Source: Alviniconcha marisindica
Taxonomy: Eukaryota; Mollusca; Gastropoda; Provannidae
Length of the DNA stretch: 64,000 nucleotides
NCBI GenBank assembly: GCA_018857735.1
Contig: JABMCL010002975.1
Location: forward strand, 210,001-274,000
Direction of reading: 5' to 3'
This document shows, in pieces, positions 35,543-48,100 of this stretch (positions within the stretch are counted from its first letter, which is position 1; each line of letters starts with the position of its first letter). Made by a program: the position numbers and the translations under genes. A model generated the notes under the pieces. That model saw only the letters and a program-made list of their open reading frames with translations. It was not told the DNA's origin and searched no databases.

Positions 35543-35648
35543 GCAACTGGGGGTTGCCAAGATTTTTCTGGGCCAGTTTCTTGGAGGAGGTGAAGTTTCC
35601 AAGCACCTGGAACTCAATCTTGTGGATGGCAATCAGAGACCCTGTCAG
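35543..35648 (+). CDS. MYOF-like: Ferlin exon 4: end of C2A
   Basis: The acceptor is gttttccctcag and the donor gtgggg. It completes Arg-81 and encodes residues 82-116, including QLGVAKIFLGQFLGGGE and KHLELNLVDGNQRPCQ. This corresponds to FLGEAKVPLREVL and the following strand in dysferlin. Phase 2 in, phase 0 out. Confidence 0.93.
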
Positions 35649-36083
35649 GTGGGGACAACTTCATCCCAAGCATGTAAAATACCTCTTTCGTAACCTGATA
35701 ACCAGCAGCCTCTGTCAAGAACAAAAAGCTCTTGGGACCGATAAGCATCTGGTCATACAAATGATGCGTGGATATAAATGATCATTGAGCTGTCCAGTTC
35801 AGGTATATTCCACTCTTTTCTCACTTTCTGAGAAATAGTTCAAGTATGTTTAGGAACATAAAGTGAAGAAGAATAAAAGGTACTTAATAACATGTGTCAC
35901 TGTATCCTAAAAGGCGTCCCACTCAGTCACTAATTATATCAATCATACATAAATAATATCATCACCATAGTGAGGTTTCATAATATTAAATGTGCAGTTG
36001 ACAGTCTTACGTTTTGGGGGTTATATCTTGTAATGTGAAAAGCCAAATCTTAGGATAAGCCCCAAAAGGGGGTTGATATATAT

Positions 36084-36131
<48 letters not shown>

Positions 36132-36199
36132 GACTCTGTGTTGTTGTGGACATTGTTCCACCTGTGTATTGTATGTTGGTACCTGTGTGTGTTCTGCAG
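35649..36199 (+). other. Ferlin intron 4
   Basis: A 551 bp GT-AG intron with a (TA)n tract at about 36080-36128. That tract is 70 bp upstream of the exon 5 acceptor, and a pyrimidine-rich gttctgcag still lies at the acceptor. Confidence 0.85.
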
Positions 36200-36272
36200 G
36201 CAGTGGTAAAAGTAAAGGTGACCTACAGACCTCCTCCTGGTGCCAGTGGAGGTGGAGCAGGCATTGCAGGAG
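36200..36272 (+). CDS. MYOF-like: Ferlin exon 5: last C2A strand and start of the linker
   Basis: The acceptor is tgtgttctgcag and the donor gtaatc. It encodes residues 117-140, AVVKVKVTYRPPPGASGGGA and then GIAG. VKVTYRPPPGA aligns with LQVSYTPLPGA, which ends the C2A domain of dysferlin. The Gly-rich tail begins the flexible linker to C2B. It leaves in phase 1, which both alternative linker exons require. Confidence 0.92.
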
Positions 36273-36960
36273 GTAATCAGCTTGCTTTGCTTCTTTCTCT
36301 TCCCAGAACACAGCAGGGGAACAACCCTTGTCAGCAAATGTTTTTAATACTTAAGGCTTTTTTCTTTTGTTTATTGAACTGTTTTATCTAATAAGAAAAA
36401 AGAAAAAAAAGATTATTTATTTTTTACTGATTACACACTATGCATTGTCTCTCTGCATTAATTGTTCAGTGCTTTGAGTGGTAGGTGGACCAGGCTACTG
36501 GTTCAGTCACACCGTGGATAAACAGCAGATATATACATGTGTGTGTGTGTATGTGTGCAGTTTGGGACTGAATGACTGTTGGACATTTTCAGGAGGGTGG
36601 TCTTGAATGCTTGGCACATATTTTTCACTGCTTTTCTGGAGCTATATGGAGCTTTTTCAGATGAAACGTAAACAAATGTGTAAATGGAGTTATCAAATTT
36701 AGACTGTAAAATACATTCTTAAAAAATCTGAAGTTAACTAATCTGCTTGACTTCTGTTACTGCTGGAGAGAAGATGAAATATTTGAAACACTGGGTAATA
36801 GTTGTATCGCTGGGGGTCCCCTGATGCAATGGAAAGTTTACTGTGCTTGTGCATCTTTGTGCTTTGCACATATGATTATTCAGTTTAACAATCTGTGTGA
36901 ATAAAACAAGAATTCTTTTCCAATGCTTTCAAAAAAAAAGAAGCTTTTTGTTAACAAAAT

Positions 36961-37281
36961 AAGATCCAAACCCATGGAAGGTTCAAAAGAACACTATTTG
37001 TTAGGACAAAACAGAACATGCAAATTTTCATGTTAATCCTTTTTATCAAGCTACAAAACAACAACACTTAAACAACAGTTAAAAGGTGTAAAACAATGAA
37101 AAATGAGATGGAGAACTAAGCCACATATCTGTTTCTTAGCACATAGCTTAACCAAAAACAGTTATCGTTTTTCACCATTTAGCTGTTGTTTGAGTGTCAT
37201 TTTGGAGCTTAATAAAGCAGATTACCCTGGAAATGTGCATGTTGTGTTTTGTCCTAATAAATAGCATTCTTTTGAACCTTT
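36961..37281. mobile_element. Hairpin-type element, second complete copy
   Basis: The left arm (acacttaaacaacagttaaa; tcaagctacaaaac) and right arm (atttagctgttgtttgagtg; agcttaataaagc) are inverted. The whole matches 16297-16605. The outer ends include gatccaaacc and ttgaacctttt. Confidence 0.75.
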
Positions 37282-37483
37282 TATAATAATAATAATGGAA
37301 ATTTGCAAAGCACCTGGCTTGTGGCTCAAAGCACTGAACAAGCATAGTATATAACACACATAATGTACATTCAGATGGAAAATGTTACCAGCAACAACAA
37401 AAAAGAAAGAAAGAAAAGCTAACACATAGTGTAGACACAAGGCTTCAAGCATAACTATGCAAAAGATGCACACACCACACACA

Positions 37484-37519
<36 letters not shown>

Positions 37520-37530
37520 GTACAGACTGA
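37282..37530 (-). mobile_element. LINE-like 3' end (family L-b) with internal (AC)n
   Basis: Same arrangement as 3265-3505: (ATA)n, ggaaatttgcaaagcacc, ctcaaagcactgaacaagc, acacataatgtacattcag, (AC)n and tacagactgataagg. It lies directly beside the hairpin element. Confidence 0.7.
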
Positions 37531-38741
37531 TAAGGTGTGTTTGCTTCTTTTTGAATGCTAGCAGTCTTTGTTTGAGTTTTGTTGTTGTTTTTTAACAAAA
37601 TCAATGTTCCAGTGAATTCTCACCTTTTTTGTTGCCACCCAACATTCATGAAACCCCATGCTCTCCTACTCCTAGATTCACTGACCCACACTGGCCTGAA
37701 AGTGAATTTGTGGAATCATGTGCCTGTGTTGTAGATTCATCAGCTTTGATGACATCATCAAATTTATCAACAAATGACATCACAGTGTATATGTCACAGG
37801 ATGTGTGATGACATCATAGGTACATGTTATAATAACAAGGAAATGGAGGAGTCTTGATCAAACACCCAGGCAGTCTAGATAAGAATCAGAAAATGAGTTG
37901 TCTGCAGTTGCCTAGGCAGCCTCTCATAATCTCATTGAAGGCAGTTAGAGGTGGAACTTGCTGCTCAGGCAACTGTTCAGCTTGCACATGTCTGACTCAG
38001 CAGGACAGCTAGGTTTGACTCAGTAGTAATATGGGATTTCCCTGGTGTGGATTTTTTCATCATTTTGTGGTCTGTGTGGGGGCAGTTTTCAAACTGGTTC
38101 TGTTTGTATTCCCTGGAAGGGAGGCTGGGGATCTCTGATGCCTTCCCCCTGTCTGGAATCTCAGGGCTGTCATTTGATTTCCCTTTCCTATCTCCTCGTT
38201 TGTTTTCCTGCCTAGTACTCTTGCTCTTTATGTTTTCCTAATTGCTTTTATTAGGACAGTAATTTTCAAGAGGTAGACCTCGTAAAGGGGCAATTTTTAT
38301 ATGATTATATGCATAGCTTGATGTTAGTTGGATTTCTCCTGTATTTATTTATGAATGACTTTTAACCGGGATGTTTGCTGTTGTAATTTGATGATGTTTT
38401 ATGACTGGAGCGATTGTGTGATCAGCATACTTGGCACCACAAAACATTCCTAGTGCAATTGTATTGACACTTGGCAATAAGATTGTATTGCATTGTTTTG
38501 TCTTTTTGTTTTGTTTTGTGTTCATATAGATATTGGTTTTGTGCATTGACTAGAGGAGAGGTTTCATCTATGAGAAGAGTTTTCAAATGTTCATTTGCTT
38601 ATCACAGAGTTTGATTGTCCTGAGGTTACCTTTCCAAATGCTAACTCTGTGTTTGTTCAGCAACACACTAAACTCCGACAGATGGTAACACACACTTGGT
38701 TTGGATTGTCAGATCCCTAGAATCTGAAATATCTCACTTCC

Positions 38742-38805
38742 ATGGCTGATAAAAAAGATGGAGAAAACAATGATGATGAAAAGAAGGAAGTTCCGAAGAA
38801 AGAAG
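38742..38805 (+). CDS. Candidate alternative first exon of the ferlin (Lys/Glu-rich N-terminus)
   Basis: An ATG opens a highly charged segment, MADKKDGENNDDEKKEVPKK plus Glu, ending GAAG before a GT. It would leave in phase 1, exactly what exons 6a and 6b need. An in-frame TAG lies 24 nt upstream of the ATG, and no acceptor in the right phase exists between them, so it could serve only as a first coding exon, with an alternative promoter in intron 5. The product would lack C2A. The donor (gtgctg) is weak and I have no transcript evidence, so chance remains possible. Confidence 0.3.
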
Positions 38806-39341
38806 GTGCTGTGATCTGCCTGTTGGCAGGGACTTACTGAGTTGAATTGCTTTTGCTTTCTGTTTGATTTTGGATGCTTTTCCCCTGTGGTCGTTTGTTA
38901 GTTTTGTTTGTTTTGTTTGCTTTCATCATTTTTGCTTTTGTTTGTTTTTGTTGTTGTTTTTGGGGGTGTACTTCTCTTTGTTCTAGTATGGTTTGGGTTT
39001 TGACATGGTTTTACTTTTACTGGGGGAGGGATGGAGTGGCAGTTGGTTATTTACTTACTGTTTGTTTACTAATCGTGACTTGCATGAAACAAGAAGTGTT
39101 TGTATTTGGCCTAACTTTCAGCCATTTTCAAAAAGTTTGAGTTTACTCAGACTACAGAGACCATTCAGTGAGATCCGTTAAACTTGAATTAATTGATATA
39201 ATAACCTGTACAGACCTGTATCTGTAATAACCTCAACAAGTTAGCCAACTGTTAGTAATGCCAGTTGCAATTTCCATGAACAAAATCTTGATCACCGTTA
39301 TTATTTTTGGGGCGCCAAGAAAACAGCACTGATTTATTTGA

Positions 39342-39344
<3 letters not shown>

Positions 39345-39392
<48 letters not shown>

Positions 39393-39480
39393 ACCCCATG
39401 TGTGTGTGTGCACCCCATGTGTGTGTGTGTGCACCCCATGTGTGTGTGTGTGCACCCCATGTGTGTGTGTGCACAGAAGT
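39345..39480. repeat. (GT)n with four gcaccccatgtgtgtg units
   Basis: A GT tract at 39345-39391, then a 19-21 bp unit (gcaccccatg plus GT repeats) repeated four times. Confidence 0.9.
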
Positions 39481-40134
39481 TTGTTTTGACTGTGTTTTGG
39501 TTCTTTGCTTTGTAATGGGCTATGTGCACCAGTTTTTGAGAAATATATAGCACATAAAAGAGTACATTATTATCATTATGTTTCAACCAAAATTAACGAA
39601 TTCATTTTTGCCCTCAAGAAACACAGTTTTCGGTTTTCCTTCCCATTGTTGCTGTGATCTTAAAATTAGGTCAGTGTCATGAAAATGACTAGGAACAAAA
39701 GTTGCCAGTGTCATTTGCAACCAAGTCATATTTTAACGTCATGCATGGCTATTGTCTTCATCAGCACCACTTGGAGTTATAGAGCACGAAAACGTGACAG
39801 GTCAGTATGCAGAAGAGAAGAGGTGGTTTTATGTTAACTTTAAACTCTTAACATGAAGCTAGGGCTGTTGCAGTTTGCGAGTGGCGTTTCTAATATTATA
39901 TGCAATCAAGTCTGATTTTCACACGTCACCTAGTCTCCATCAGCAGCGCTTGGGGTTACTGAGTGCTGAATATTCTGTCAGTGCCTTGATTGCAAGTGCT
40001 TGCCCTTCTGTAAATGTCTTAATTACAACAAATCACAGGGAAAGGGGAATTAGATCTGTCATTACTCCAAGCATATAATATCTTCGCCAAACCAATAAGG
40101 CTGAAGCTGTGCATGAGTGCAATGTCTACCCCAG

Positions 40135-40352
40135 CAACTGGTAAGAACGAAAGGGACACCGTTCAAGGCAATGACGGCAGTGGTGATGTTCCAGGCACGG
40201 TGGTGGACACGGAAGACACGGATGATGAGGAAGAAGCTGTTCCAGATGGACCTCCACAATTGGATGCTGCTGGTAAGCCAGCAGGCAAGAAAAAGAAATC
40301 TACCAAGCGACGCAGCGCTCGGAAGCTCTCCAGCAAGCCGCAGGATTTTCAG
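40135..40352 (+). CDS. MYOF-like: Ferlin exon 6a: charged C2A-C2B linker
   Basis: The acceptor is tgtctaccccag at 40134 and the donor gtgagt. The first two bases complete a split Ala codon with exon 5. It encodes residues 141-213: an acidic stretch (DTEDTDDEEEAVPDGPP), a basic stretch (GKKKKSTKRRSARKLSS) and KPQDFQ. The end matches SAPTSRKLLSDKPQDFQ just before C2B in dysferlin. Phase 1 in, phase 0 out. An ATG upstream (40113) is in frame but is better read as intron, because the acceptor at 40134 restores the phase. Confidence 0.85.
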
Positions 40353-40772
40353 GTGAGTTTGCTGCTTGAGGAGGAGGCGTCTTGAAGCATGTTCATGCAG
40401 GACCGTCTGTGGCTAACACAGAAAAGTTTCCACTTGAACATCAAGGTGAATGTTGACCTTTCTCATTAACAGTAGTGTTTGACTGTGGATTTTACCTGTT
40501 GGGCTCATTCTGAGCTGGCCCTGTGTGGTTATGAGTATGTTCACATCCAAGAACTAACCAACCAACCGACCTGCTGGGGGTCACTGCCCAACTTCGTCTT
40601 TCAGTGCTCATACAAACACTCCCCTTGGTGACCACACAGGTTTTACATTCTCGTGTTTGATGCAAGCATAGTGACAGTCTGGCACTGTTACATTTTGCTC
40701 AACTTGATTGTTTGTTTCAATGCCAAGTTGTTTCCAGAGAGGTAATGGTGGTGTCTGAAATCCATCAAGGTT

Positions 40773-40774
<2 letters not shown>

Positions 40775-40807
<33 letters not shown>
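40775..40807. repeat. (AG)n microsatellite
   Basis: About 16 AG units. Confidence 0.9.
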
Positions 40808-40812
<5 letters not shown>

Positions 40813-40914
40813 CCTTTACCTCCTAATGGTATATATATACTTCCAGGGTGCAACACGGTCAGAGCCTCTGAACTGCTCTAGGTGTCTTAATTAATCTTTT
40901 ATGCAGTCATAAGG

Positions 40915-40965
40915 CAAATTTCTATGTTATTCATAGGCAATAAAGATTCTGTATTCTGGTAGACA
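40915..40965 (+). mobile_element. Possible LINE 3' tail
   Basis: The sequence gcaataaagattctgtattc resembles the adenylation-like tail at 2940 (aataaagaatctgaatctg). Short and without other support. Confidence 0.3.
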
Positions 40966-43754
40966 GTGCTGTGACAAGATTTTTGAACTTGTATGATCTG
41001 CCTTGCTGTTGGCTGTTTGTATAGTGCCTATTTAACCACAGATGTAATATAGCTTGATATCTTCATCTGAGGACATTAAGACCAAAGAACAAACTAGTTT
41101 GGAATTGTTAAGTTGCCAGAAATGTTGTTTGTTAGCGTTCTGTGGCTAAAACCCTGAGGATCACATAATGTTGGGTGAGAAGGTATTGTGTGCAACCATT
41201 TCCCCACATCTGTACATACTCTTGCACATGTATACAAGTGAAGTGTTACCCATCACTCTATGGCAGCTGCACTCTATTTCAGTAATGGAACTTGTCATGT
41301 CATGAAGATTACTACGTTAAAGTAATGCTGACATGGAATGCTTAACATTTTTCTCTAGCCACAACAGTCTGGCTGGAGACAATAAGATCTCAATGACAAT
41401 GTCATTAGACTGATCGGGGCCCTTTAGGCTGCTTTGACAGGAAGCTGCCTCCAGAGAAATATGGATGGGGACTGGATTTTTTTTCATTTTTTGTTTTTTA
41501 AAGTACTTTATTGTCCCTTAAAGGTAGTTCAGGGTTAAAGGAACTAGCCCGTGCAGGTTTTTTACATGAATTTGTATTGTTTTAGGTATGATTGATATGT
41601 AGCATTAATTTCTTCTTTGGCCCCCTTTTGAAATACAATTTAAGACTAACTGTGGTGGTCTAAAAATAGATTTGGATCTCCCATCAGGGTGCAGCTATAT
41701 ATATACAGAATGTGTATTACATGATTACATTTTGTTGTTTTACACACGTTTTTGTAGACTTGGCCTGCAAACAATTGACAATGATGCCCTCAGGCACCTA
41801 ATCTGCTCAGGCCTCATAATTAGTTGGGCGACTTGTGTGAGGTTCTGTGAATAGTTTTATATCTATCTGATTAAATCTCCTAATCCAGTAATGTGTACCT
41901 CAAGTGGATGAGACTGGTAGACCATTTTCTAATCATGCTCGGCCATGGACTGAGCTGCAAGGTGTTGGGTGACAAATGTTTCTCAGCATATTGATCCGAT
42001 GCTACTACAGAAAATATTGCAGACGCCATTTTCTAGTAATATTTTGATTTAATTAAATAAAGGAAAGCCTACCAGCCAGTGGTACACCAGAATCATACAC
42101 ATTACACAAACAGGTAGTAGCAGAGTATTTAAACATATGGTTCTGGTAGACTACTTCTGTCAATAAGAAAAGAAGTATTAGGAGCTTTTCCTTTTACAGC
42201 TTTGTAACAGCTTTGCCAGTTTCCTATCGCAGACATCTAAACTTGTGCACAGCTCTCTCCACCTCTCCACCTGGTCACCCAGGTTTACCAGCTGTGACCT
42301 GTATCTGCTTTGTCTTGCCAAACGAGCTGAGCATTCTTTTTATTTTGGTCCTCCGAAGATAAAGGGCAGTAACTCCAAGTCCATCTCTGCTTTGATTGCC
42401 TCATCTTAAAAAAACTGAAAAGGACTATGAAAATATAAACACCACTGTTTCATTCTCAGTCAGATCTTCATTGCTTTCGTTCAGTGGGCTATTTGCTTCA
42501 GTAGGAGAAATAGTGCACGGAAAAATGCATTTATTACCTGTTACTACAAAAGAAGGTGGGACACAAAACAAGACACATGTCCCATCCCATGTTCTCTTGT
42601 TGTGTACATATTCCTAGTACTTCTCTTCAGTTTTGTCATTCTTACCACCAGTAACTATTTCTACTCCTAGAGCTATTCCCCCCCCCCCCCCCTCATTCTC
42701 CTTTCTGTAATCTTGACATCAAATTATGAATATCATAATGATGTGAACATGATTTTGCCATCATTTCATTGTTCATCTTGGCAATTTCAAACTATCAATT
42801 TTATCTTCCCCATAAAAAGGTTAGGAAAATTAAGTTATTTTAAACACACTGCAGATTATTTTTTTTAAATCATTAACAAAGACAATTTATAGATGACATG
42901 TACACAAAACTGAGAAGTTCCGGTATCCTTTCAATGATGTCATATTAACATGGGAAAGAGCTCATGAAAACAGTGTTTGTTATGGTGTCTGGGAAAATCC
43001 TCTTAAAAAATCGTCATAATATCAGTGGCACATTCCGTGACAAAACTTTCACTGCAGATCATGCTTCTTTACCCTGCTCCAAACACACAAAAAGTTTAGC
43101 CTCCGAAGGAGAGTTCCTGCAAGAGCAGCAGTACCCAATCCTACCAATGTGTGCATTATTTTCACGTTTCCAAACCATGGTAAGGGCGATTGTAGCATAA
43201 GTACTGTCACTGTCACCACCAGTCTAGACTGCTATCCCTGGAGTGATTCTCTGTTAATGGCACTGGTGTGGGTCTCAAACTCTCATTTCACTGAGGTGGC
43301 AAAGTTCCAGAACAGAGTTCATAAGCCACATATTTTGAAGAGGAATTGATCTGAATTAGATTTAAACCTGAAACTGTCATCTCACCAACTGAGCGTGTAG
43401 CATATCTTATCACCAGGCCGAACCAACCAACCGAAATATAATGAGGATGCTGCGTAGCGCTGATGTTAAAAAAGGACCTGGTATAAAAAGTAATTTTGAT
43501 ATGTGCAAGTGAGAAAAACGACTTTCTGAAGTGTTCTAGTCAGAAGTGGTTTCGTTCGATTTTTGCCTTTGTTAGTTTTGACCCTTTGGAACACGGTGTA
43601 GGGAGGGGGAAGCACAGCCAACCTTGTAGGTTCTTTCCCAGGCTGAGCTGAGCTGGGGCTTATTACAGCCTGTTACATCCCAACCTGTCTGCTGCTCCGA
43701 TTGATTGAAAGGGGTCATCCAGTCAGGTGTTGGCTTCTCCAGAGGACTCATCAT

Positions 43755-43786
43755 GTGTGTGGGTCTGCATGTGCGTGCGTGTGCGA

Positions 43787-43821
<35 letters not shown>

Positions 43822-43935
43822 CATTCATGTTGTATGCATTGAATTTTGACAAATATGTATTTGTAGAGAACGTGTAAGCGCTTAGGGCCTGTGCGGGTTA
43901 GGCGTTCTAAGTATTCATTATTATTATTATTAGCA
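43755..43935 (+). mobile_element. LINE 3'-end fragment with (GT)n and ATT tail
   Basis: A GT tract (43791-43816) is followed by gtgtaagcgcttagggcctg and then (ATT)n. This layout matches the 3' end at 21408-21612 (gtgagcgctcagggcgttga, then ATT-rich). Confidence 0.55.
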
Positions 43936-44199
43936 TCAACACAGATTAGCTTCTAGATATATTTTATGTTGCATTTAATTACCTATTTCATATTTTACCA
44001 TGTTTTGGGTCAAAGGATCTGGCGTAGCCTCAAATGTGTGGAGCTGTATCATCAAAATTTAATTCTCAAGCCGCTTATGACATATTCATAACAACAGCTT
44101 TAAAGTGTTAAAATGGCTGAACAAAATTGGCAGCAATTTACTGGCCTTATAGTAATTAATACACAGAAGTGTACAGGCCATAGGGTCAGGTGCAGGCTA

Positions 44200-44410
44200 G
44201 CCACCTTGCATATGGCAAGCAGCCACACTTGTCAGTCCCCATGCAATGAATTGTCTCCCTTACTCTCAGAGACTGAACTGTAACTGTGTTGTATGAAGCT
44301 TGCATATGGCAAGCAGCCACACTTGTCAGTCCCCATGCAATGAATTGTCTCCCTTACTCTCAGAGACTGCACTGTAAGTGTAACTGTAACTGTGTTGTAT
44401 GAAGCTAACT
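44200..44410. repeat. About 100 bp direct duplication
   Basis: The block cttgcatatggcaagcagcc to actctcagagactg occurs at about 44204 and 44300. The second copy has a short internal gtaactgtaact expansion. Confidence 0.9.
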
Positions 44411-45374
44411 CTCAGTCTCAGTTATCTTTTCTGTTGTACAAAGCTGCAAAAGACAGGCAAATATAAGCATTATTTTGTTTAAGGTATCAGGTACCTTCTG
44501 TTGTTTTTACCCAGTATAATGTCATCTCGAAAAATGGCTGTGCACATCACATTTTCGTGCTGTTGGTGTTACTCTCAGATTACGGCATTTCTCAAAATGT
44601 CTATCCAGGGTCTTTGTGGTTGCTTTATGTGTTTTGCGTTGGAGCTGCAATGCATGGGTCAGTGTTTACAACAATATCTGTACTGTGGATTAATTTGTGA
44701 CTAGAATAAAAAATAGTTCCATACAGATTGTCACTGAAAGATTCTCACAATCCATCTCAAAATAAGGTTTTGTCCAGAAGGTAAAAGAGATTTAAATAAT
44801 ACCCCCCAAATTAATGGGTTTTGTTTTGTTTTGTTTTAAGATGCCCTGTTGTTTTGGGTTTTGTGGGTAATGAATAGTATTGAGTAAAAGCTTTCAAGTG
44901 TCACAGCTGGTCAAAATTTTAATGGCTATACCCTTCGTGTCTTTGAGTTGACATCATGCCACACTTCAAAGAGGTGACGGTATGCCACAGGTTAGCTTGG
45001 ACACTTGGCCATGCTTTCTTTGTGCAGCCAGCCTGATTAATTGTTGTTCAGGAAACTTACTTCTAAATTCAAAATAAATTTAACAGGGCATTTCTGAAAC
45101 ACAATCCTTCAGTCACGTGGAGCCCCTAGGAGCTCAAATTGAAAACAGTATCTGTTGCATAAATATTGATAGAAAACAACACGCAACATGCAGATGGAAA
45201 TGTTTCTGCATTTTCTGGGTTTTAAAGGCCCTTTCTTGTCTTCAGTTCAGTTCAGCTTTAACATGTAGGCCGGGACCTCAACACAGCAAACTTGACAGTA
45301 ACCTAGCTGTTTCAAGAACTTTAAATTGGCCTTTCCTCAGAAGTTATTCAGGTAACATACGTGACCAGATTCAA

Positions 45375-45490
45375 CATGAGCTCGAGCTTTCAGATTGAAT
45401 ATATATATATCAAGCAAAGCTTTCAGATTGAATGTATATATATCAAGCAAAGCTTTCAGATTGAATATATATATATATCAAGCATAGTTA
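45375..45490. repeat. 34-38 bp tandem repeat, three copies
   Basis: Three copies of gctttcagattgaatatata followed by tatcaagca. Confidence 0.9.
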
Positions 45491-45902
45491 TTATAGCCCC
45501 TTATCCCATGTGTGCAGTGGGTTAAAACTTTTTGAATAGTTTTTATAAATAATTGTTTGTTTTTTGTTTATTTACTAGCTTCTGTGGTGTGATCATATGT
45601 ACACTATTGGCAGAACTGTCAGATTCCTCAGCAGTCTCAGACTGTGGGGGAAGTAAATTGATGAGTTGTTTGCATGATAGGCTGGGCTGTGACAGCTGTG
45701 CTTTTGTGCTAGCATGATGGCAGGTGCCACTCCTGTGTACTGGTGGTGATGGATGCAACCCTAAAAATATGACTGTGAACAATTTGTCCGCCCCTTTCTG
45801 TTGTTTGGTTATGGTGAATGGCTGTTGCTTTGATGCATGCGTATTATATATTTCCTTTTTTTGTGGGTGTTAGTGTGCATGTATGCGTGTGTCTTCTTCT
45901 TC

Positions 45903-46115
<213 letters not shown>

Positions 46116-46117
46116 AA

Positions 46118-47207
46118 CTAAAGTACATTGTTGACACTGATACTTTAAAGCTTTTCTTCAATGCCCACATTAAATCCCACATTGACTACGCATCCGTAGT
46201 GTGGGGCGACTGTAGTGATGCTCTCAAAAAACAATAAAATTCTCTATTAAGAAGATCCGGAAAGCTAATCCTTCCAGATAAAAATCTAACCACTGACCAG
46301 AAACTGAATAAAATAGGAATATTGAACCTTCACAAACAACTGGACTACAACAAGGGTGTTTTTATGTATAGGGCACTTACCAACAATGCCCAGTGTACAT
46401 ATCTAGCTTGTACAAAGCTCCCCACTCTAGCTCCAGAAACAACTACCTTCAGTTACCAAAGCCAAGAATAGATTTATTCAAAACAAGCCTGGCCTTTTCT
46501 GGTGCCCTGTTTTGGAATAGTCTTCCAGTGCACCTCAGATCATGTCACTCACTCAGCTCCTTCAAGAGAAACCTCCTGAGCACCTTAACAACGGTATAAG
46601 ACAGCTTATCGACCCTCCCCCCCCCAATCCCCTCATTTTACTCTGTAGACCAGTGCTTGCTATACAGATGCCGGTATCATCGTTTATCACATCGCTGAAA
46701 AGTGATTTACTGTTGCTACCATGGTGTATGTGTGTGCGTATCTGTGTGTGAGTGAATGCAGCATTGCCTACTGTAATTTATAATCTGATCTACATGCTTT
46801 TTTTCTTGCCTTCTTTCACCCCCCCCCCCCCCCCCCCAAACCACCCATACCACTGAGCCATGTTATGTTTTCATGATTTAAAAATAATTGCGAGATATGT
46901 CAACTCCATTTTTGCTATGTATACATCTTATTTATTCATTGTCATTTTAAAGTATTTTCAATGATTTTGCTGTTCCTGTATTTTATTACTATTATAGTGT
47001 AGTATTAATTTATTGTTTATATATTGTTTATCCTTTTATTTTAGTTTTAAACATTTATATTTTTATCTTTTATAAATTTATTTTCACTTATTCGGTAGTT
47101 TAGCAAGGACTAATTGTTAGACGGTTCTAAATGAACCTAAACTACATACCTTGGAAAATAAAGTTTTCGAGTTCGAGTTTGAGTTCTCTCGCTCTCTCGG
47201 TCTCTCA
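46118..47207 (+). mobile_element. LINE (family L-a): reverse-transcriptase C-terminus and 3' UTR, broken
   Basis: The first frame reads FFNAHIKSHIDYASVVWGDC and stops at 46235. Later frames read LPKPRIDLFKTSLAFSGALF, then WNSLPVHLRSCHSLSSFKRN. These are the HxDYxxVVWG and FSGAxxWNSLPxxLRxxxSLxxFK signatures at the C-terminal end of CR1/L2-like LINE reverse transcriptases. Stops and frameshifts make it a pseudogene. The 3' UTR runs to an aataaag signal and the tail gttttcgagttcgagttt at about 47190. Confidence 0.8.
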
Positions 47208-47485
47208 AAGTAATTTCAATGATTTTGCTGTTCCTGTATGTTTATTACTATTAATAGGGTAGTATTTATTCTATTTGTTTGTATATTGTTTATCATGTTT
47301 AAATATTAATCGAGTTTGTAAGTTGTTTTTTTGTTTGTTTTTGTTTTCATATAATTGTTTCTCCATTGTTCACTTATTCAGTAGTTTAGCAAGGACTAGT
47401 TGTTAGACAGGTCTAAATGAACCTAAACTACAATCCTTGGAAAATAAAGTTTTCGAGTTCGAGTTTGAGTTCTCTCTCTCTCTTG
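47208..47485 (+). mobile_element. Second, tandem copy of the LINE L-a 3' UTR
   Basis: From about 47212 the sequence repeats 46945-47200 (ttcaatgattttgctgttcc; gtttagcaaggactagttg; ttttcgagttcgagtttgag), again ending in TC-rich sequence. The two 3' ends lie head to tail. Confidence 0.75.
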
Positions 47486-47999
47486 ATGTCCTTCTCCTGT
47501 CTGGAATTTCATGGCTGTCTTTCCCCAATACCTGCTTCCCAATCCTAGTGTATACTGCATGTGGTGTTCTGGTTAATTTGGCCACCCATGATGTGGCTGT
47601 TAAGATTTTTTTTGTTTTTTTGTTTTTTGTATGGCTCTTTTTGAGCAGCTAGGAGATGATAGTTTGTAGGTGGCATGGGTATGCAGCTTGTCGCCATATA
47701 ACACTGGTATTTGCCATTATGCATGATGGTGTTTTAAAAAAAAGTTTTTATATTTTTGTTTTGTTTTTTGTATTGCTTCTGTCCATTCCTTTTCTATATT
47801 TTTCCTTAATCAGGTATCAGCATATTAGCTGGAATGGTCAGTGATTCCAGCATGTCCTGCTACCTAGTCTTATTTTATACACTTTTTAACAAAGGCAGTA
47901 TTGAAGGAACTAACTCCTCAAAAATGTGTGTGTGATGTTTGTGTATGTATGTTTTGTTTTATATTTGTGTAAGGGATTGATTTTGTGGATTTGACTTGA

Positions 48000-48100
48000 G
48001 GAAGGGTTTACACACACACACGCATGCATGCATGCACACATGGGGGGGGGGGGGGGGGGGGGAGGTGACTGGATGTTAAAATCCAAGAACTAACTGCTTT
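48000..48100. repeat. (AC)n, GCAT repeats and a G run beside a dispersed motif
   Basis: AC and GCAT repeats at 48010-48040, a G run at 48042-48062, then the 20-mer gttaaaatccaagaactaac. Confidence 0.7.

Larger units (their letters stand above)
36273..40134 (+). other. Ferlin intron 5 (3.9 kb, before exon 6a)
   Basis: It contains a hairpin element, a LINE-like 3' end and a candidate alternative first exon (listed separately). About 36300-36960, 37531-38650 and 38850-39330 show nothing recognisable. Confidence 0.8.

Noticed and set aside
40113..40134. ATG at 40113 as a start codon for exon 6a
   Set aside because: An acceptor (ccccag) at 40134 gives exactly the phase left by exon 5, so this ATG is best explained as intronic. 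An alternative start here cannot be fully excluded.
40353..40385. Extension of exon 6a to the stop at 40385
   Set aside because: Reading through the gtgagt donor gives a short tail ending in a stop. Splicing at 40352 restores the ferlin DFQ-to-C2B junction.
43572..43754. 60-codon - strand ORF in intron 6 (MMSPLEKPTP...)
   Set aside because: No family resemblance and no splice signals. Probably chance.
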